Shown: positions 63,552-64,000 of the stretch, piece by piece | Layout: the number at the start of each line of letters is the position of its first letter | Position numbering within the stretch: the stretch's first letter is position 1 | Source: Gemmatimonadota bacterium | GTDB taxonomy: Bacteria > Gemmatimonadota > Gemmatimonadetes > Gemmatimonadales > GWC2-71-9 | Length of the DNA stretch: 64,000 nucleotides | Reading direction: 5' to 3' | NCBI GenBank assembly: GCA_016713785.1 | Contig: JADJOM010000001.1 | Location: 744,001-808,000, forward strand | Notes under the pieces: generated by a model | What the model was told of the DNA's origin: nothing | The model's database searches: none | The model's input: only the letters and a program-made list of their open reading frames with translations | Program-made: the position numbers and the translations under genes

Positions 63552-64000
63552 TCAGGGCGCCACGCGTCCGGGAGTCAGGAACCCGCGCGCCGCGAGCAGG
63601 CGCCGGCCTTCGGCCGAGAGCACCAGGGCGATGAACGACTCGGCCAGTGCGGCCTGGCCTCCGGCCACGGCCGCCACGGGGTATTCGGCGATCGGATTGT
63701 ACGGATCGGGAATCTGGAGAAGGGTCAACGCCTCGCGGCTGCGGGCGGTCACGTCGGTGACGTACGCGATCCCGGCATCGGCCTCACGCAGCTGCACCTT
63801 GGCCACCACCGCCCGGACATTCTCCTCCTCGGACACCAGGTTGCCCAGCACCAGGCGGTCATAGCCCGCCGGAAAACCCGGCGCGCCGTTCAGGCGGCGC
63901 AGCGCCTCCCGGCTGTACGCCCCCACCGGCACCTGCGCCCCCGCGAGCACCAGCTTGAGGCCAGGCCGGGTCAGGTCCTGCAGCTTCTCCACGTAGCCGG
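63552..64000 (-). CDS. modA: Molybdate-binding protein ModA, partial (cut by window end)
   Basis: The C-terminal 149 or so residues of a periplasmic molybdate-binding protein; the start lies beyond the window. VQLREADAGIAYVTDVTA holds the Tyr/Asp of the oxyanion site region, and YPVAAVAGGQAALAESFIAL and LLAARGFLTPG form the usual ModA ending. The GTG near 63992 is internal, not a start. It is first of the transport genes visible here. Confidence 0.9.
   Translation of the reverse strand, partial: GYVEKLQDLTRPGLKLVLAGAQVPVGAYSREALRRLNGAPGFPAGYDRLVLGNLVSEEENVRAVVAKVQLREADAGIAYVTDVTARSREALTLLQIPDPYNPIAEYPVAAVAGGQAALAESFIALVLSAEGRRLLAARGFLTPGRVAP

Overview
The window is very GC-rich, densely packed bacterial DNA, and I read it as a chromosomal segment of a Gemmatimonadota bacterium or close relative. 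The inference rests on gene content: a TonB-dependent receptor grouped with a giant surface protein carrying a type-IX-like C-terminal domain, a PorV/PorQ-type outer-membrane protein and a GWxTD protein; a CtaA-CtaB fusion; and many short lipoproteins and GTG starts with ATGA/GTGA/TGATG overlaps. No 16S gene or other taxonomic marker is present, so the phylum is an inference. I see no tRNA, rRNA, CRISPR, phage or insertion sequence; this is core-like chromosome with small repeats.

Layout. 1-7.1 kb: amino-acid permease, fused heme A synthase/heme O synthase (ctaA-ctaB), an MsbA-like ABC exporter and an arylsulfotransferase-like lipoprotein. 7.4-19.2 kb: a five-gene minus-strand outer-membrane operon (TonB receptor, 1342-aa surface protein, PorV-like, GWxTD, lipoprotein) behind a near-consensus sigma70 promoter, with hairpins in three of its gaps. 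19.4-21.2 kb: M24 peptidase and V4R-domain protein. 21.3-26.3 kb: a translationally coupled plus-strand run (DUF92/phytol-kinase-like, geranylgeranyl-reductase-like flavoprotein, flavin reductase, methyltransferase, SRPBCC, FabF-like ketosynthase) that looks like an uncharacterised lipid or polyketide pathway. 26.4-29.4 kb: cytochrome c maturation genes ccmABC plus a CcmD-like peptide, headed by a STAS protein and a lone receiver domain. 29.9-32.3 kb: acs and a DUF411 protein.

32.4-41.5 kb: kup, a DsbA-like protein, OsmC, a second permease, a CDP-alcohol phosphatidyltransferase, a cyclic-nucleotide-binding protein, a SpeD-fold protein without its catalytic residues, and small unknown genes. 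41.7-54 kb: a two-domain M16 protease, a frameshifted TPR gene, a group II PLP decarboxylase, a histidine kinase/NtrC pair, then pqqA-pqqB-pqqC and a pqqD-pqqE fusion. A strong hairpin follows pqqA, the obvious point for making excess precursor peptide, and the M16 protease is a candidate for cutting PqqA. 53.9-59.5 kb: two small envelope genes, an amidohydrolase, a P5C dehydrogenase and a lipoprotein. 59.5-64 kb: a molybdate operon (modA cut by the window end, modB, modC, an HTH-TOBE regulator, then a second permease/ATPase pair).

The items most worth following up are the outer-membrane operon, the ketosynthase cluster, the PqqD-PqqE fusion whose linker is built from repeat DNA found elsewhere in the window, and the SpeD-like pseudoenzyme.
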